Shown here one piece after another: positions 30,203 to 43,061 of a DNA stretch of 64,000 nucleotides. Below the pieces are notes generated by a model. The model ran no database searches and was not told the origin of the DNA. It saw nothing but the letters and a program-made list of their open reading frames with translations. This stretch comes from Allodiplogaster sudhausi. Taxonomy: Eukaryota > Nematoda > Chromadorea > Rhabditida > Diplogasteridae. The translations under genes were made by a program, and so were the position numbers. The stretch covers positions 2,338,501-2,402,500 of the forward strand of contig CALZFC010000041.1 of the NCBI GenBank assembly GCA_945643635.1. The letters are read 5' to 3'. How positions within the stretch are numbered: the stretch's first letter is position 1; every line of letters starts with the position of its first letter.

Positions 30203-32810
30203 TCACGCCGTGTCAAAGTCCTTGAGTACGACGAGGACACTTTTGTTTGCAGCCGCCGCCTTGTCGCCGTTCTCCTTCGTCTCCTTTTTCGCCTGATACT
30301 CGACGAGCTCGTCGGTACTAGAAAAATTAATTAATAATTATTAGACATTCATAGAGTCACACTTAAAATTAGGTCATTTCATAGTGGTTTCGTCTGTCCA
30401 AGCTTTGAGGGGTTTTTTTAGTGAAGAAGTCAACGAGCTGACAGAGGCATATCGGTGCGGGCGGAGACGTAACTGAACTGAGGAATACCGCATCTGCAAG
30501 ACAAAAGAATCAAGTGGTCTTTTTGTATTTACTGAATTTATTCTTTAAAATATTGAATAAATAAGCCACCTAGAATAAATTAATCGCAAGAAAACCAGCC
30601 GTTTCTTGTGGTGCGAATGCTCGGGAAGCATGCAGAGACGCGAGTTGTCCGAGGCGGAGAGCGAGAGCGCCAGCTCGTGGAGAACATGAAAGGGGAGATA
30701 GTGGACGGGTGGGCGGAGCCTATTTGAAGATTTGTGGGTGGAGCCTATGTGTCGAAAGTGGGCGTGGCCTAACCGACGGCGAAAGCCCGAGCTTGCGAGC
30801 TCGCTCCTTGATGGCGCTCCGCTGCTCGGCGTGAAGGTACTCGACGCGCACGACGCCGAAGAGACTCGTGGCGGCGAGACGAGAAGACGGACGAGGCTGG
30901 CCTAAGAAAATTCAAATTTAAATTTATTTTTCGCGCCACTTTGAGAAGTGGCGGGAATCATGAAAATTCAAAAACTAACTAGCAAGCCAGCGGAGCATCG
31001 CGTCCGCTGCCTGCAGCTCATCCACGACGAACAAATCGCAACTAAATGGAACACAGAGCTGTTTTTGGTGACGCTATATCGTTTGTAGATATTAATTGTC
31101 TATAATGTTTGCGCGCAAATTTCGCGCGGTTAATTTTTATTAGATTTTTTTAATGGCTATTATGAAGATCAGTGCTGACCGAGATAGAATCCGCGTGAGA
31201 AGGACGAGCGGAATCCGAAGAAATTCGGAGGAGCGGCAGAGCTTCTGAGAAAGTGTCATTTTGTTTTACTGCAATTCCATTAAATTTTATAAAAATTTAA
31301 ATTCCCGCCACTCGCCTGGAAGTGCGTGACGGCCGCGTCGAGGAGGAGGGCGTCTTCGGTCGACGGAGACAGCGGCAGCAGATTCATGATGAGGCAGCAC
31401 TGGAGAGGAAGAGGGCAGAGAGAGAAAAAGAATGAAATTTTTTAATTCATTAATAATTAAAAGAAGTAAATAAATAATTATTTGAAATATGCAAATAATT
31501 GAAAAAAAATAGTTTTTTTTATTGTAGAGAACGAAGAAACAATCTGACCTGAACCACATTCATAATCGCCTTACTCGAAACGGAGACAAGGAGCTGAAAG
31601 AAGGCGATAAAGATATGAAGGTCCGAGTTTTTGTAGAGGCCTTTTGTGTTCTTGAGCCATTATACACTTGTTGATTAATAACAAGTACAAGTATTTGTTT
31701 AGTCCCTTGCTGGATCCTCAGCCCGATTCTTAGCCGTGTCACTAACCGCCTCGAGCTGCTTGATCAGCTGCTTCATGTCGTATTGCTGCGATATGTCGAT
31801 GAGTTCGGCAATCGTGTTGAGGGCCAGCGAGCCGGGCAGCTTAAATCATTCATTATATCCTTATTTGTTTTCAATCTCTATCATTTAGCATCTCTCCGCT
31901 ACGTTTATCTCTCTTCTCTTTCACTCACCTGTTCTCCAACATACATATATCCTTTATTTATAACTAGGAACCTCTCGACCCTGGAGAAACTTGACGAACG
32001 CCTCGACAGTCAGAACCGAGAAGGCGCTTAAGTCGAGGGTCGTGATGGGGTTCTCTTCGTCGAACATCTGGAAAAAAAACATTTGCTAATAATTTTTTTT
32101 TGATTTTTAAATACATAATTCGTTTTTCTAGAGCTCAATGATTTGGAATACCAATGAAAAGTTAAATGTACTTTCGCTTTTTTTCTTTACATAATGTCAC
32201 ATATGGCTGGGACAATTTTGTGCACCAGAAGAGATTGTTGCAGGCAACTTTGTCACCTTTCCAAATCGTCGCGAGCATTCGATCAACTGGCGAGTGCTCA
32301 CAAATAGACCGCCGCCTGAAGAAAGTCTCATATTGTTTTTTTTTTTTATTTTAGTCATTTATTTTCTTTGACTAATTACAAATTATATATTTCAAAAAGA
32401 ACTGAAGAAAACCCCGACCATTCGCATCGCCTTCATCTCGGATGCTACGCAGACGAATACGAGGCGATTCAGCAGGCGCAAGGGCCTGACGCGGCGGCGC
32501 AAGTGGCTGAGGCGCATGCGACGCGGCATGCGACGCGTCGCGTTTCTTGCGAGCAAAGCGGCGGCCGCGCTGAAGGAAAGGATTAGAATGTGCTCATATA
32601 CTATGAAATATTTCATCATATTTAACAACTGCAAGTTCCTTGTTTTCTTTTCTATTAGACCAATAAGTTTTGAATGAAAAAATGCTCATCGAAGAAATTT
32701 GAGATATTAAATGGCAAATAAGAAAAAAAATGCACCCGCTGTCCGCTGGCGGATGAGCTGGATGAGCTGCTGTCCTTGGCCGCCTTGTCGATCTTCACGC
32801 GTCGCGGCAT
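30203..32810 (-). CDS. BTB-BACK domain protein, 13 exons
   Basis: Exons run 32810-32736, 32569-32419, 32315-32257, 32067-31972, 31839-31747, 31593-31555, 31399-31316, 31244-31180, 31041-30980, 30901-30774, 30673-30596, 30493-30435 and 30317-30203. All 12 junctions keep phase, giving 367 residues. The N terminus is Ser-rich and basic (MPRRVKIDKAAKDSSSSSSS). The BTB fold follows: GGLFVSTRQLIECSRRFG, then TTLDLSAFSVLTVEAFVKFL, then AELIDISQQYDMKQLIKQLE. A BACK-like helical region follows (SPSTEDALLLDAAVTHF, VDELQAADAMLRWL). There is no Kelch or MATH repeat. BTB proteins commonly act as dimeric adaptors for cullin-3 ubiquitin ligases; here that is inference. The intron after exon 7 has a GC donor (CAG/GCGAGT). 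Confidence 0.85.
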
Positions 32811-32964
32811 TCGGAAATTGTATCGATTTTCTTTTATAATTATGTTTTAAGGCGTTTTCAATTTCTTTGACACATAAAATTAATAGATTTAAATGAATAT
32901 TCATATAAGAGTTATGACTATTAACAATAGAAAGATAGCAAGTAACTCACAATATGACTACGTT

Positions 32965-33095
32965 TAGAATGAATGACGAGAGCCGATCTCAAGAGCAGCC
33001 GCGTGCGAGCAAGGAGGCGGATGAGAATGACAATCGATCTCGTGCAAGAATTGTTCCAAACGTATTTCGAAAAACAAAATTTGCATATTTTTAAT
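32965..33095 (+). repeat. Dispersed inverted repeat R2, copy 1
   Basis: The segment around GGAGGCGGATGAGAATGACA is found in reverse complement at 40262-40390, with flanking similarity of about 130 bp. It lies just upstream of the BTB-BACK gene. Confidence 0.65.
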
Positions 33096-33726
33096 GCTTG
33101 CACTTTTCGTGCTCGAAACAAAGGTGGAACGATGCTATGTTCACTTTTCACACCGTGAGCTCTACTGGTCAGATTTTCTTGCTTTCTCGTCCTCTGCCTC
33201 TTTCTCGTTCTCTCTCGCTCTCTCGTTCTCTCTCTATCTCTCTTTTTATTTCTCACTCTTCCTCTCTACAACATCTTAAAATCATAGCAATCGTCGTTCC
33301 TCTTCCCCTTCCTAAGAACTTTAGCATTATCTTTCATCTCTTCGTTTGACCAGTCGCCTTTTGAGCCTTGCCCACTGCAACATGACAAGGGTGAAAAGAA
33401 TAGTTATGCTTGAACGGGCATCGCCTGTGGCGGCCAAATTCTTTCTTACATTGCAATTCGTTTTCTTTTCATTTATCTTTTCTATCTTCATTAGAATTAA
33501 CAATTTCTCTAACTTAACCAACTCATTTTGTGACTGTTTTTATGTCCCCCTTTTGTGACGCAGAAAGTATTAATTTATACAAAAATCTTCAGGTTTTATA
33601 TTAGATCTCCATAAGTCAGTGTGAAAAGACATAGATATATATGTGCAAGATAGATGTGCAAGCAAAATAAATTATTACAAATTTTAGACTTAATCGGCCA
33701 TGAATACCACATGAAGGAAAGGCAGT
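33096..33726. other. Intergenic, no gene recognised
   Basis: A pyrimidine-rich (CTCT/TTTCTC) stretch at 33175-33275 produces Ser/Leu-rich frames. Nothing else found. Confidence 0.45.
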
Positions 33727-33876
33727 TTAAAGGGAGGACGACGGAAGAGAAGTGGCAGACGAAGGAGGATTAATTGCAGCGCACTTTCTTCGTTTGCGAC
33801 GTTTGCAGCAACACGGGCAGCAGCTTAAGATAAAAAAGGCTCCGCTAGGATTGCTAACAATAATGGCAACAGAAAA
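33727..33876 (-). other. Possible exon of a small Cys-rich, basic membrane protein
   Basis: An open segment bounded by an acceptor (TTTGACAG) and TAA at 33727. A hydrophobic stretch (FSVAIIVSNPSGAFFILS) is followed by CCPCCCKRRKRRKC and a Ser/Pro tail. Cysteine clusters next to a membrane helix and basic residues are typical of palmitoylated proteins. A short upstream exon could start near 34080 (MPKSSGKLASNARG), but its phase leads into a different frame. It may be a real small gene or chance. Confidence 0.3.
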
Positions 33877-34225
33877 CTGTCAAACTTATGAAAGATAATT
33901 GGCAAATAAGGAATGAAAAAACTACTTGAATATGAACGAATGGAGAAAAAGGAAGAAAGAAAGGAAGGAAGGAAGGGAATGAAATTGCTGTCAGTCGCTA
34001 TGGTTCCACAGGCGCTCCGCGGCAATCACCCGGGGAGACCTCGTGCATTGGATGCTAGCTTTCCGCTGCTCTTCGGCATTGCTCTTCTGCTACACACTTA
34101 GAAAGCAAGCTTTAAAATTTTTTAAATATTATTTTTTTTTTTATTTTGCAAAGATACGGCTTTTGTGTACTTATATTAATAAAAATTGTTGCAATTGCGC
34201 AATAATTAGAGATTGAGGAGAAATA

Positions 34226-37200
34226 ATGATGCCTTGGACGCTTCCTGTCGTCCTCCTCGCCGCCGTCGCTACCGTACTCGACAGCTACGAGTTCGTGCCA
34301 TTCGAAGAGAGTCGTCGCGGGACCCCGGTGACCGGAGTGCGCATGCCACTTCTCGACGTCTGGATCGACGAAGCGGCCGGCGAGTGCAACAACACGGACG
34401 AGAAGCTTCAAGTGAGTGATCAATGATCAGTGATCATTGACTACTCTAATATGGCTTTCTAAGCCACTTAAAGGAGGATTATCACCGAAACAAAGAGGAT
34501 TAATGCCAGTTCGAATTACCGCGTCTGCCCTGAGAGTAGGCGCGCTCTCATTCTTGCATGCTATTTCGCAAGTCGCACAAAAAAAATAATACGCACGAAT
34601 TAAAGTTTTAAATCGCTCTTAATTTTTCGGTGTAGCCCTGTTCTAAAATCCACCGTACTACTTCACTCTCTTGAGGACTACACTGAGTTTAAGACAAGAA
34701 TAAGAATTAGTAAATATACCCTTAATGCTGTAGAGAATGAAATTATAGGAAACATGAGCCTGTCTTGTTATCTGAGATCTGGAGGCAGCGTTATATGACG
34801 GTTCCAAGAAATTAGAAAAAATAAATAATTGACTGCCCGCACAGCTCGTTCGCGACTGGGAGCTGGCGACTGCGGCGCTCCTTGGCAGCAACTTTGACGC
34901 GAGACAAGCACGCGAGGCAATGTTCTGCTTTCCGGGTTAGTTGCAGGCGAAGCCTCTAATATTTACTTGCATTTCATATATTGGATGAAGAAGTCGGGAT
35001 TTTCTTTTAAAAGTCGATATTTTCTGCACATTTCTGAATCACATAATCGGTTTTAAGGCCTTTTCATCTTAATTTTGATCGTAGAGATTGTACATATATT
35101 CACTTATGGTTAATAAATGTATAAATAAATAAAGGGTCGATAGAGTGAAGTCAAACACTAATAGGCCCTCAAATCTTCGAGCCCAAATCGGAAGAAGAAG
35201 TGCTCTCTGCGATCGTGACATGCGATGAATTCTTTGACGCTTACAATCGAACGATGGCCGAAGCAGAGGATTTCATTGGAATTGTCAAGAATGCTAAGGT
35301 TTGAGAGAGAAAGAGAGAGAGAGTTAGAGACAGAAAAAGAGAAAGAGAATTAGGAAGAAAAATTGAGCGAGATAGAAACAAATAGAGAGTGTGAGAGAAA
35401 GAGACAGAGCGAGAAACAGAGCAATCCTGGAAATGTTCATCATTTTGTTACATTTGTGATTGCATGATCTCATATTGATATGAGATTTGGATGAAAACAG
35501 TGTTTCTGCTGCGAGAAGAGATTCCACTTGGCTCTTTTGCCAGCGGCCTATTGCTCCTTGCCGTTGAGCGATACTGTGTGAATAGTGAATCCATCCAGCT
35601 GCATTAATGGTTGGGTGCCGTTATTGACGCTAAAAATAAGTGCGTAAAATTTCAAGGGGAGTCTCTTTTGCCGATTTGGAAAAGGTGGGCGTGGGCAAAA
35701 TAAATCCTCCTGCGATCGATAGGCAACAACGACACTCGTAATCCCTATTCGTATACAACAGAGTCCCGTGTCGGCCGACGACGGCCACTGGACGGCGGCA
35801 GCGTCTTGGATTCTGCGGCGCGTCCGCCAACTGGACGCCCGCTTCTATCCGAAGCACGACGACACACTCGTGCGCCTCCAGCACACACTACATGACATCA
35901 TGCAGGTGGCAAGAGTAAAGAATGTCGTACTATGAACAATAATTAAACAATAATTAAACAATAATTATTGATTCGTTCATTTAATTCCAGCTTTTTTTTC
36001 GTCGAAGACAAGTGATTATTGCGAAATATATACAACCAAAAAAGATTTTCTTAAATATGATTTTTGGTACAAAACGCGCGCAGGAATATACATATGTACA
36101 AGTAGCAAATGATGGTGCGACAAAATGGCAAACATTTCTGAGTCAAAATTGAAGAGAAAAATCAAAAAAAGATGCAAATACACATATGAATAGAGCATGC
36201 GATGCAGCCTTCAATCAGTGTTTGATTGAGGGCCGTTTCAATGAAACCGGAGACGATGGAATTCTCGGTCCGATCGAGCCATGCAACGACTTGGTAGGTT
36301 TCATAATTTCTCTTTTTCTCTCTCTATTTCTCTCTCTCCTTATCTCTCTCTATCTCTATTCATATCGCTCTCTTTGTATTTCTCTCTCTATCCTTCTCTC
36401 TCTTCCTTACTTTCCCTCCCTGTTTCTCTCCCGTTCTCTCACTCTTTCTTTCCTTTCTTTTTATCTTTCTTTCCCTCGCCGCTCCATTTACTTTGTCTTT
36501 CTCTCTCTTGCTCTCCCTTTATTCCTCTCTCTCTCTGTCTCTTGCAGTCTCTCTTTCTCGTCTCTCTATTTAAAGGACAACTGCAATGATACGGCGGACG
36601 CGAGTGCTGTCGAGAAGCTCGTCAAGGCGATCGGCAACCAAAGCGAGGTTTGCAATGAAATCATTTGAAGAATAATAAAATATCAAGCTTCTTTGTTCTA
36701 CACCATGAATTTTGCTAGTTTTCTATACCTAATAAGCTTTGTCCAATTTTGGTTGCTCTCAATTGGCATTATATAGGAAGATGTTATGCATCTTCGTAGA
36801 CACGTACAACTGCAAACCGCGTGTAATATGAAAAAAAATATAGGGCTGCTACGAAAACTCGGAATTCATTTGAACTCAAAATTGGCGGGAAGGTTAGACG
36901 GCGCATCATCAACTGTAAATACACTTCTCTTCGCTTCAGACAGCTCCTGCTTCTGCGCTCATCTACGCGCTTCTCTCCTCGAACGCGACGGCTGGCGGCA
37001 TCTATTCAAACTTGATCGAAGTAGAAAATTTTTTAATGTAGAAAAGTAAGCCTATCCTTATAGACAAAACAAAAAACCAGAGAGAAGAAAAAATAGGAAT
37101 TCGATAAAATTAAAAATTTAGACCGAAATGATCGATCTCTTCGGCCGGCCCGATACTCTTAGCAATTCAACGAAAGACACGATCGAGCAGGTTCTTGCAG

Positions 37201-40090
37201 GGATGTCCATAGCCAGACGCGGGCCGGCCCGGCGCCGCCCGCCCCGGCTCGGCCCGCCTTCTTTACGGCTCGGGACAGGCCGAGGGTAGACATGTTCAAG
37301 GAGGGTGATCACCGAAAATGTATTAATATGCGTTCAAATTTGCAAATATCTCGAATATGAGTCCATTAGATTCATCGAAAATGTACGGTAAGAGCGCATG
37401 TGCATGTGACTTTTTTTTCAAAATGCATGGTTTTTTCACAGCTGGATGTCAATTCTGGTTGACTATTTTGATGTTATTTTGTCATTGCTAAAACGCTTAC
37501 ATATTCTTTTGTATCGACATGCCCAAAACTATTTCAAAATACCTAAGATGTTTTATATATCGTGAACGATTTTCGGTGATCGCCCTCCTTTAAGATGGGC
37601 TGAGCCCTGGCCAGTAAAATTCCTTGCGTGCCGAACTCGGGCGCATCATACACATTATATTCTCCTGCAACTGTTTCAATTGTCACGTCGCTGCAGAATG
37701 TCGTTACATCATTAAAGTTGATGTATGAATAAATTAATAATTTATTGTTTTTAAATCAATATTGGCAATATGCCAAAACGCAAAAATTCGCTTACAGTAC
37801 TTTCGCAATGAGAGCTGGCTGGCAGCCGCACGAAACGAGAGCCGACTTGGCAGCGAAGGAGGAGGTTTCGGAGGCTTATTAACCGGAGACAAGCTACTGT
37901 AGCACCTGAATTAGCTAACAAGGGAATGGTTCTGGTTTCCCCAAAGGATACAAAATGTTGAAAAGCTCTCGTCGAGTGGCTAAATTTTGGGTAGTTCTCC
38001 TGGAGATTTTCGGGCAACTAGAATCCGTTCGGAATTTTTTATTAATTATGATTTCTGTCATCTTCTCGCTTTCGAAAACGGTATATGGCTCATTTCATAA
38101 CCTCGGGCGAAGCCTTGACCATTCCGTTGGAAGCACAATTTTACTATTCGATTAGGTACGGACGGAAGCCTCGTTGGCGTCGTAATTCATGCCTGCCACA
38201 ACGGCAGCATCCTCAATGTATGTATTGCCGTTGTTGAACAACGGAAGTCATGAAAAGCTAAATGTGTTGAAATTTTTGCTGAACAGTTCAGTTTAGCGAT
38301 ACTTTTCAAAAGTTTACGTTCTCTGTGATCCCCTTGGAAGTCAAAGAGAGAGGGAGAGATCATTAAAATGTTAAGAGCCATGTTTTTAAAGCTTCTAAGT
38401 ATGAAGCTTTTCGTCCCCCAAAATCAGAATCTTGTTAAAGGCGGACATAACATCGCTCTTCGCCGAGCTGGTGGCAGCAAATGGCTCGAACTCGACAGCG
38501 AACACCGCCATAAATAATTTCCTCGTCGGCTGCGTTGAGAGCGACCAGCGACGGCAGCGGCTCGTTCGGTCTATTCAAGAGGCATCTTTTTGGGCTTTAC
38601 TTTATTTACCTGAAGATTCAGCAAATCTTTTTGTCTCCGAACATTCTGCAATTACACTCCTAATAATTACTCACTAGGCGAGAGGAAGCGCGTGAGTAGA
38701 GAGAGGCAGGGGAGGAGTTAGAGATAACATGGCAGGTCCTACTTTAAGCGTGCGTGCTCTCACATTTTTTTGTTGCTAATTCTCCATATATCCAAAAATC
38801 TCATAGTATGCGAATTAGCATATTTTAATTTTTCGAAAAGATCGCTATGCATAAAAGGAATTTAGAGTTCAACTGCCTTCACTAAAAGGGGAAAATTTAA
38901 CATAACCTAAATGGACTTGCTTTGTAATGTTCTCAGATCAAACAATCAGAAAAAAAAGGTTTACGGAGACATTGAATATGCACAAAGAACAGCCAAAAAC
39001 GGGCTTTCACAGTTCTTTTCCTATCCAATAACGTGAATAAATATTAAAATGCTAAAGCCGTTATCAGCATCTGCCGAACACAACCGTACTCGTGTTCATC
39101 TACACGAGGCTGATCGAGCAGAACATCACGACGGTTGGCGAGCTCATCCGGGGCGAGCTGAGCGGTGGCGGCACGGCCAACGGAGGAGGCCTTCGTCTCG
39201 GCAACTCGCTGCTGCGCGTAAGGCTAAGAACCAACCAAAACTCACTTTTGAATTCGCGCTCTTTCGCCTGAATAAAGGGAGGAAGATGAGACCATGCGGC
39301 AAATAGCAACATTCAGGATGGATTGCACCATTTGTGGGTTAATGAAGGGTCAATATGTCAATGGGTGAATGTTTCTATTTGCCGGGAGAGCAAGTGATCA
39401 AAACTACAATATTTTAACAAATTTAACAAGAGAACGCTTTTTAATCATGACCGTATTATCACTCTTACAATATACTACGTATCTAATCGAAAAAATAGCT
39501 GCCAACTCTAGAAAAAAAAAGCATCACTTTGCAATTAGACATGCGAAAAGTCTCTTTTGATGTATGCTGTGAAAACTATTATGGCTTCTAAAAAAAACTT
39601 GCGATGATTGTTTGTAACAGGGAAGCGCACTCTCAAGCTGATTCCCTATTTCCTCAATAACTTAATCGCCTTTGCTTAAGGGCATCGACTTCTCGGATGC
39701 ACTCCAAATCATTCGTGAAGGCTTCGCGCAAAGCACCCACCATGTAAGTACATACAATAAGAAGATTGTCGAATTAATTTGAAATAATAACTAATAAAAT
39801 AAAATAAATAAATTAAATTAAATTACCATATGAAGCTAGGGTGCGTTATTAGAAAAGGCTACACGTATTATTTCTATATAGGCCGCAGATCTGTACCAGT
39901 ATTTATTATATATGTAGGCATAATAGTTTGGTAGACTATAATTCTCTGGCCATAGAAAGATTTTCGTTGGCAGCTCGGCCAACGGATCGGCGACTTCTTG
40001 GGAAAGGCAACGGACGGCGGCGGTGGCGGCACGCTGGCTAACGCGCTTGCCGGCGTCGGCAGCTTCTTCGGTGGCTTTGGACGCAAATGA
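34226..40090 (+). CDS. Large secreted glycoprotein, at least 12 exons
   Basis: A signal peptide opens exon 1 (MMPWTLPVVLLAAVATVLDS; 34226-34411). Supported exons follow: 34845-34935, 35165-35298, 35762-35905, about 36190-36293, 36576-36647, 36940-37020, 37122-37190, about 37797-37862, 38441-38563, 39068-39217, 39681-39743 and 39974-40090 (TGA). Most are phase 0 with good GT-AG sites; the junctions at 36190 and 37862 are uncertain. The protein is helical, has several N-glycosylation sites (NNT, NRT, NET, NST, NGS, NIT) and conserved-looking cysteines. It ends with a Gly-rich segment (GGGGGTLANALAGVGSFFGG). No transmembrane segment after the signal peptide. Family not recognised. Introns hold (CT)n tracts, a MITE and a GC-rich patch (37200-37280). 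Confidence 0.7.
36300..36560. repeat. (CT)n/(TTTC)n-rich intronic tract
   Basis: Pyrimidine-rich low-complexity intron between two exons of the secreted glycoprotein gene. Long Ser/Leu-rich frames across it are not coding. Confidence 0.8.
37298..37590. mobile_element. MITE, about 293 bp, in an intron
   Basis: The ends AAGGAGGGTGATCACCGAAA and, in reverse complement, AAGGAGGGCGATCACCGAAA are inverted repeats of about 22 bp with one mismatch. A related end (AAAGGAGGATTATCACCGAAA) stands alone at 34470-34491. No coding capacity. Confidence 0.8.
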
Positions 40091-40261
40091 TCGCGGCAGC
40101 GCGGCCAGCGAGTCATAATGTGCTTTGTTTTCTTCCTTCTTTGTGTTCATCATTCTGTAAAAGACTGCGCTTGAACTAACGGCTTCTATCACTGTCACAA
40201 GAAACGACGACAAACAGTAGAATTGACACAAATCTTTAGCGCACATAAAGTAAATGTTTTA

Positions 40262-40390
40262 AAGATATGCAAATTTTGTTATCGATAACACTGGGAACAC
40301 TTCTTGCACGAGATCGATTGTCATTCTCATCCGCCTCCTCGCTCGCACGCGGCTGCACTCGAGATCGACTCTCGTCATTCATTCTAGAAC
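40262..40390 (-). repeat. Dispersed inverted repeat R2, copy 2
   Basis: Reverse-complement match to 32965-33095, including GCAAATTTTGTT on the outer side and CATTCATTCTAGA on the inner side. Confidence 0.65.
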
Positions 40391-41862
40391 TAGCCATACA
40401 TTTAAGTTCCTCTCTCAGAAGGACACAACAAAGGTTAATAAAGATATCATCCACGTCCCAACTTTCAATTTCTCATATAATATTATTTTTTCACTGAACA
40501 ACGTGACTGCAAATCATTTAGGTCAAAGAAGCAACTAATAGTTAGACTAATAAAAACTAGTCAATTAGAAGAACCATTCAATATGAAATCACACTAAGAA
40601 CGACACCCACGCAGACCGGCCATGGCAAACGACGGTGTAAATGACTATAGAACTCCAAGATAGAAAATTTCCTGTTCACGACTGGCTTTACGATGTTTAA
40701 CAGAGCCTCTCTGTAAGACTCAAGGAGAGAACCATACAGGCATGCCCTAGATGCAAGATGACGGATCCATACATTGATGTGGTCAGGCATTACCAAGGAC
40801 CTCTCTATTAACTTTTTGGGAAAATTTTATTTTTATAAAAATTTTCTTTCCAGGAATAGCTTAAATGTGCTAAAATTTTGAAAATTCATATCGGGCTTTA
40901 AAGTCAACATTTTTCACTATTCTTTTTTTTATTCGATTTCACGTCGAATACTTAATAAAAAGTATCTCAACACTTTCCTTTGAAAAGTTTTATTTTTGAT
41001 GGTAAATTTTGTCATGAATTTTTTTGTCATGAATTTTCGCTCGTTGAATACCAAAACCTCATTTGTGCGTGGGATTTTTATTTCAGATTAAAGAGCATGA
41101 AAACCTGTATAAGATAAGGTCCAAGTTCAGTAAAATCTCTTTCCCACAAGCCTCGAAAAAGTAACCCGAATAGGAGCAACTCTCACCTGAACGAATATGG
41201 TAATATGGTTACAACTTGCCAAATTTATATCTCTCTCTCTCTCTCCTCACTGTCTGTCTCATTCTCTTTCACTTAATCTTCACTGTCTCTCTCATTCTCT
41301 CTCTCTGTCTCTCTCTTGACTGTCTCTCTCATTTAACAGGTTGTTAACTCTTCCACTTTGTCTAACATTCGTCGTTTTAATGATTTGAAAAAGAAAAAAA
41401 AAACATTTAGTCACATTATTAATGAAGATTGAAAGCTTTTCGGTTTTGGAAAGCGTTAGAAACACTCTGCGGCCAGAAAATCGTTGTCTGATAAGTATTG
41501 AAATCATATGACGCACTAAATATGCATTTAATTTCGTGATAAATGATGATTGGTCTCCAAGTCTTTTAGTTTTGTTTTTATTGTTAATTTGACGTAACTG
41601 AAAAAGCTACTTTTCAGGATTCTTGTCGCGTGGTGTGTGTCTAAGTGTCGCGATCCGCGCGTTGCGCGGCCCGCAACTGCGTTTCTTGTGAAGGTAAGAC
41701 ATAAACTAATTTTGTTCCTTTTGTTTTTACCTTTCGGGTTCCTTTAGCGTAGTGCAGGTTTTTGTACGTGAACGGTAGTAGTAATTTAGTGAGACCCCTC
41801 TCTCTCTTTCTCTGTCTGTCTGTCTTTCTGTCTGTCTGTGTCTGTCTGTCTGTCTGTCTGTC

Positions 41863-41905
<43 letters not shown>

Positions 41906-42680
41906 CTCTCGGCAATGTGTGCTGATCGATCGAACGCACTTGAAAGGCTGCATCCATCTTTCTTTCTTTCTCTCGCCTTCTTTCTCTCTCTCTCTCTCTG
42001 TCTGTCTGTCTTTCTGTCTGTCTGTGTCTGTCTCTCTCTCCCTTTCTCTATTTCTCTCCGCAGCGAATAAGACAAGGGGATGCATGTATACTCGCAATGT
42101 ATGTACAGAGCATCTCGTAATTGACGATTGGCTCAAACAAGCATTTCGTTCATTAACACTCATTTAGAATCTATTACTATGTAAATTGCCCTTCTCACAC
42201 ATTTCAAACAACTTACAATTAACAGTCTGTGAATGAGGGCGAAAGACGATTGCCCACTCTTCCACCATGTTTTACATTTATAGTGTTAATGATTCGAAAA
42301 AAAAAACACCTCATTAATAGAGATTTATGGATGGACAAGGAGAGAGATGAGAGAGAAAGAGAGGTGAGAGGGAGAGAAAAGAACATCGTTGCGCAATTGA
42401 CACGCGGGGGGTGGTGGTTCGGGTCCGGTCAGGAGCAAAATGTCTTTCTCTCTCTCTCTCTCTCTCTGTCCACTTCCAGGCACAACCGACGACAACCACT
42501 CCCAACATCTCAACGGATGACAGGTTAGCTAAATTATCGACTTTTGCGAGCTTTATTTTGATTTTATTCTATTTAACTGTTGTTTTTCGACACAGAAGAG
42601 TCAAAAACAATGAAATCTTCTGTTCGCAAAAGTTAGATAATCAGCTAACCTGATCCGCAGGATGGTGGGGTAGGGACGAT

Positions 42681-42717
<37 letters not shown>

Positions 42718-43061
42718 GAGAGAGAGTAAAAGAGAGAGAAAGAGGGGGGGGGGGGGTGAACGGTGCAGGTGCTGCTTGCTGACAGACGAAAGCGTTAATC
42801 TGAACGCTTTGCCCTCGCCTCCGCCTTCTAACGCTTTCGTACCCAACGATTTCAAACCAACGATTTCAAATGGCCACATTCCTACGGTCCTAACCGTTAG
42901 GGTCCAAACGAGCGATTCAAACCGTAGCCAGGAGCGTTGATCTTAACGCTTTCTTTTCTTGTGTGTTGATAAAAAAAAATTAATTAAATTTTTTTTTCAA
43001 ATGTGCTTGCTAATCGATTTGTGAATAAGTAGAACATGTTAAAAAAGTTTTATCCGGGTAA
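40391..43061. other. Repeat-rich intergenic region
   Basis: Contains a MITE-like end (GAGCCTCTCTGTAA near 40701) and (CT)n tracts at 41220-41340, 41800-41905 and 41965-42058, with (TCTG)n included. A (GA)n tract lies at 42686-42722 followed by poly-G. Imperfect AACGATTTCAAACC repeats lie at 42855-42875. An isolated exon-like piece at 41619-41695 (acceptor CTTTTCAG, donor GAAG/GTAAGA, one open frame) could not be attached to a gene. Confidence 0.5.

Noticed and set aside
37195..37280. GC-rich patch as a CpG island or promoter
   Set aside because: Less than 100 bp long, within an intron, with no TATA, start exon or divergent gene near it.
41762..42167. Long Ser/Leu/Cys or Arg/Glu-rich ORFs at 41.7-42.2 kb, 36.2-36.6 kb, 29.5-29.9 kb and 0.7-1.2 kb
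   Set aside because: Low-complexity (CT)n/(GA)n and (TCTG)n microsatellites are open in several frames by composition alone.
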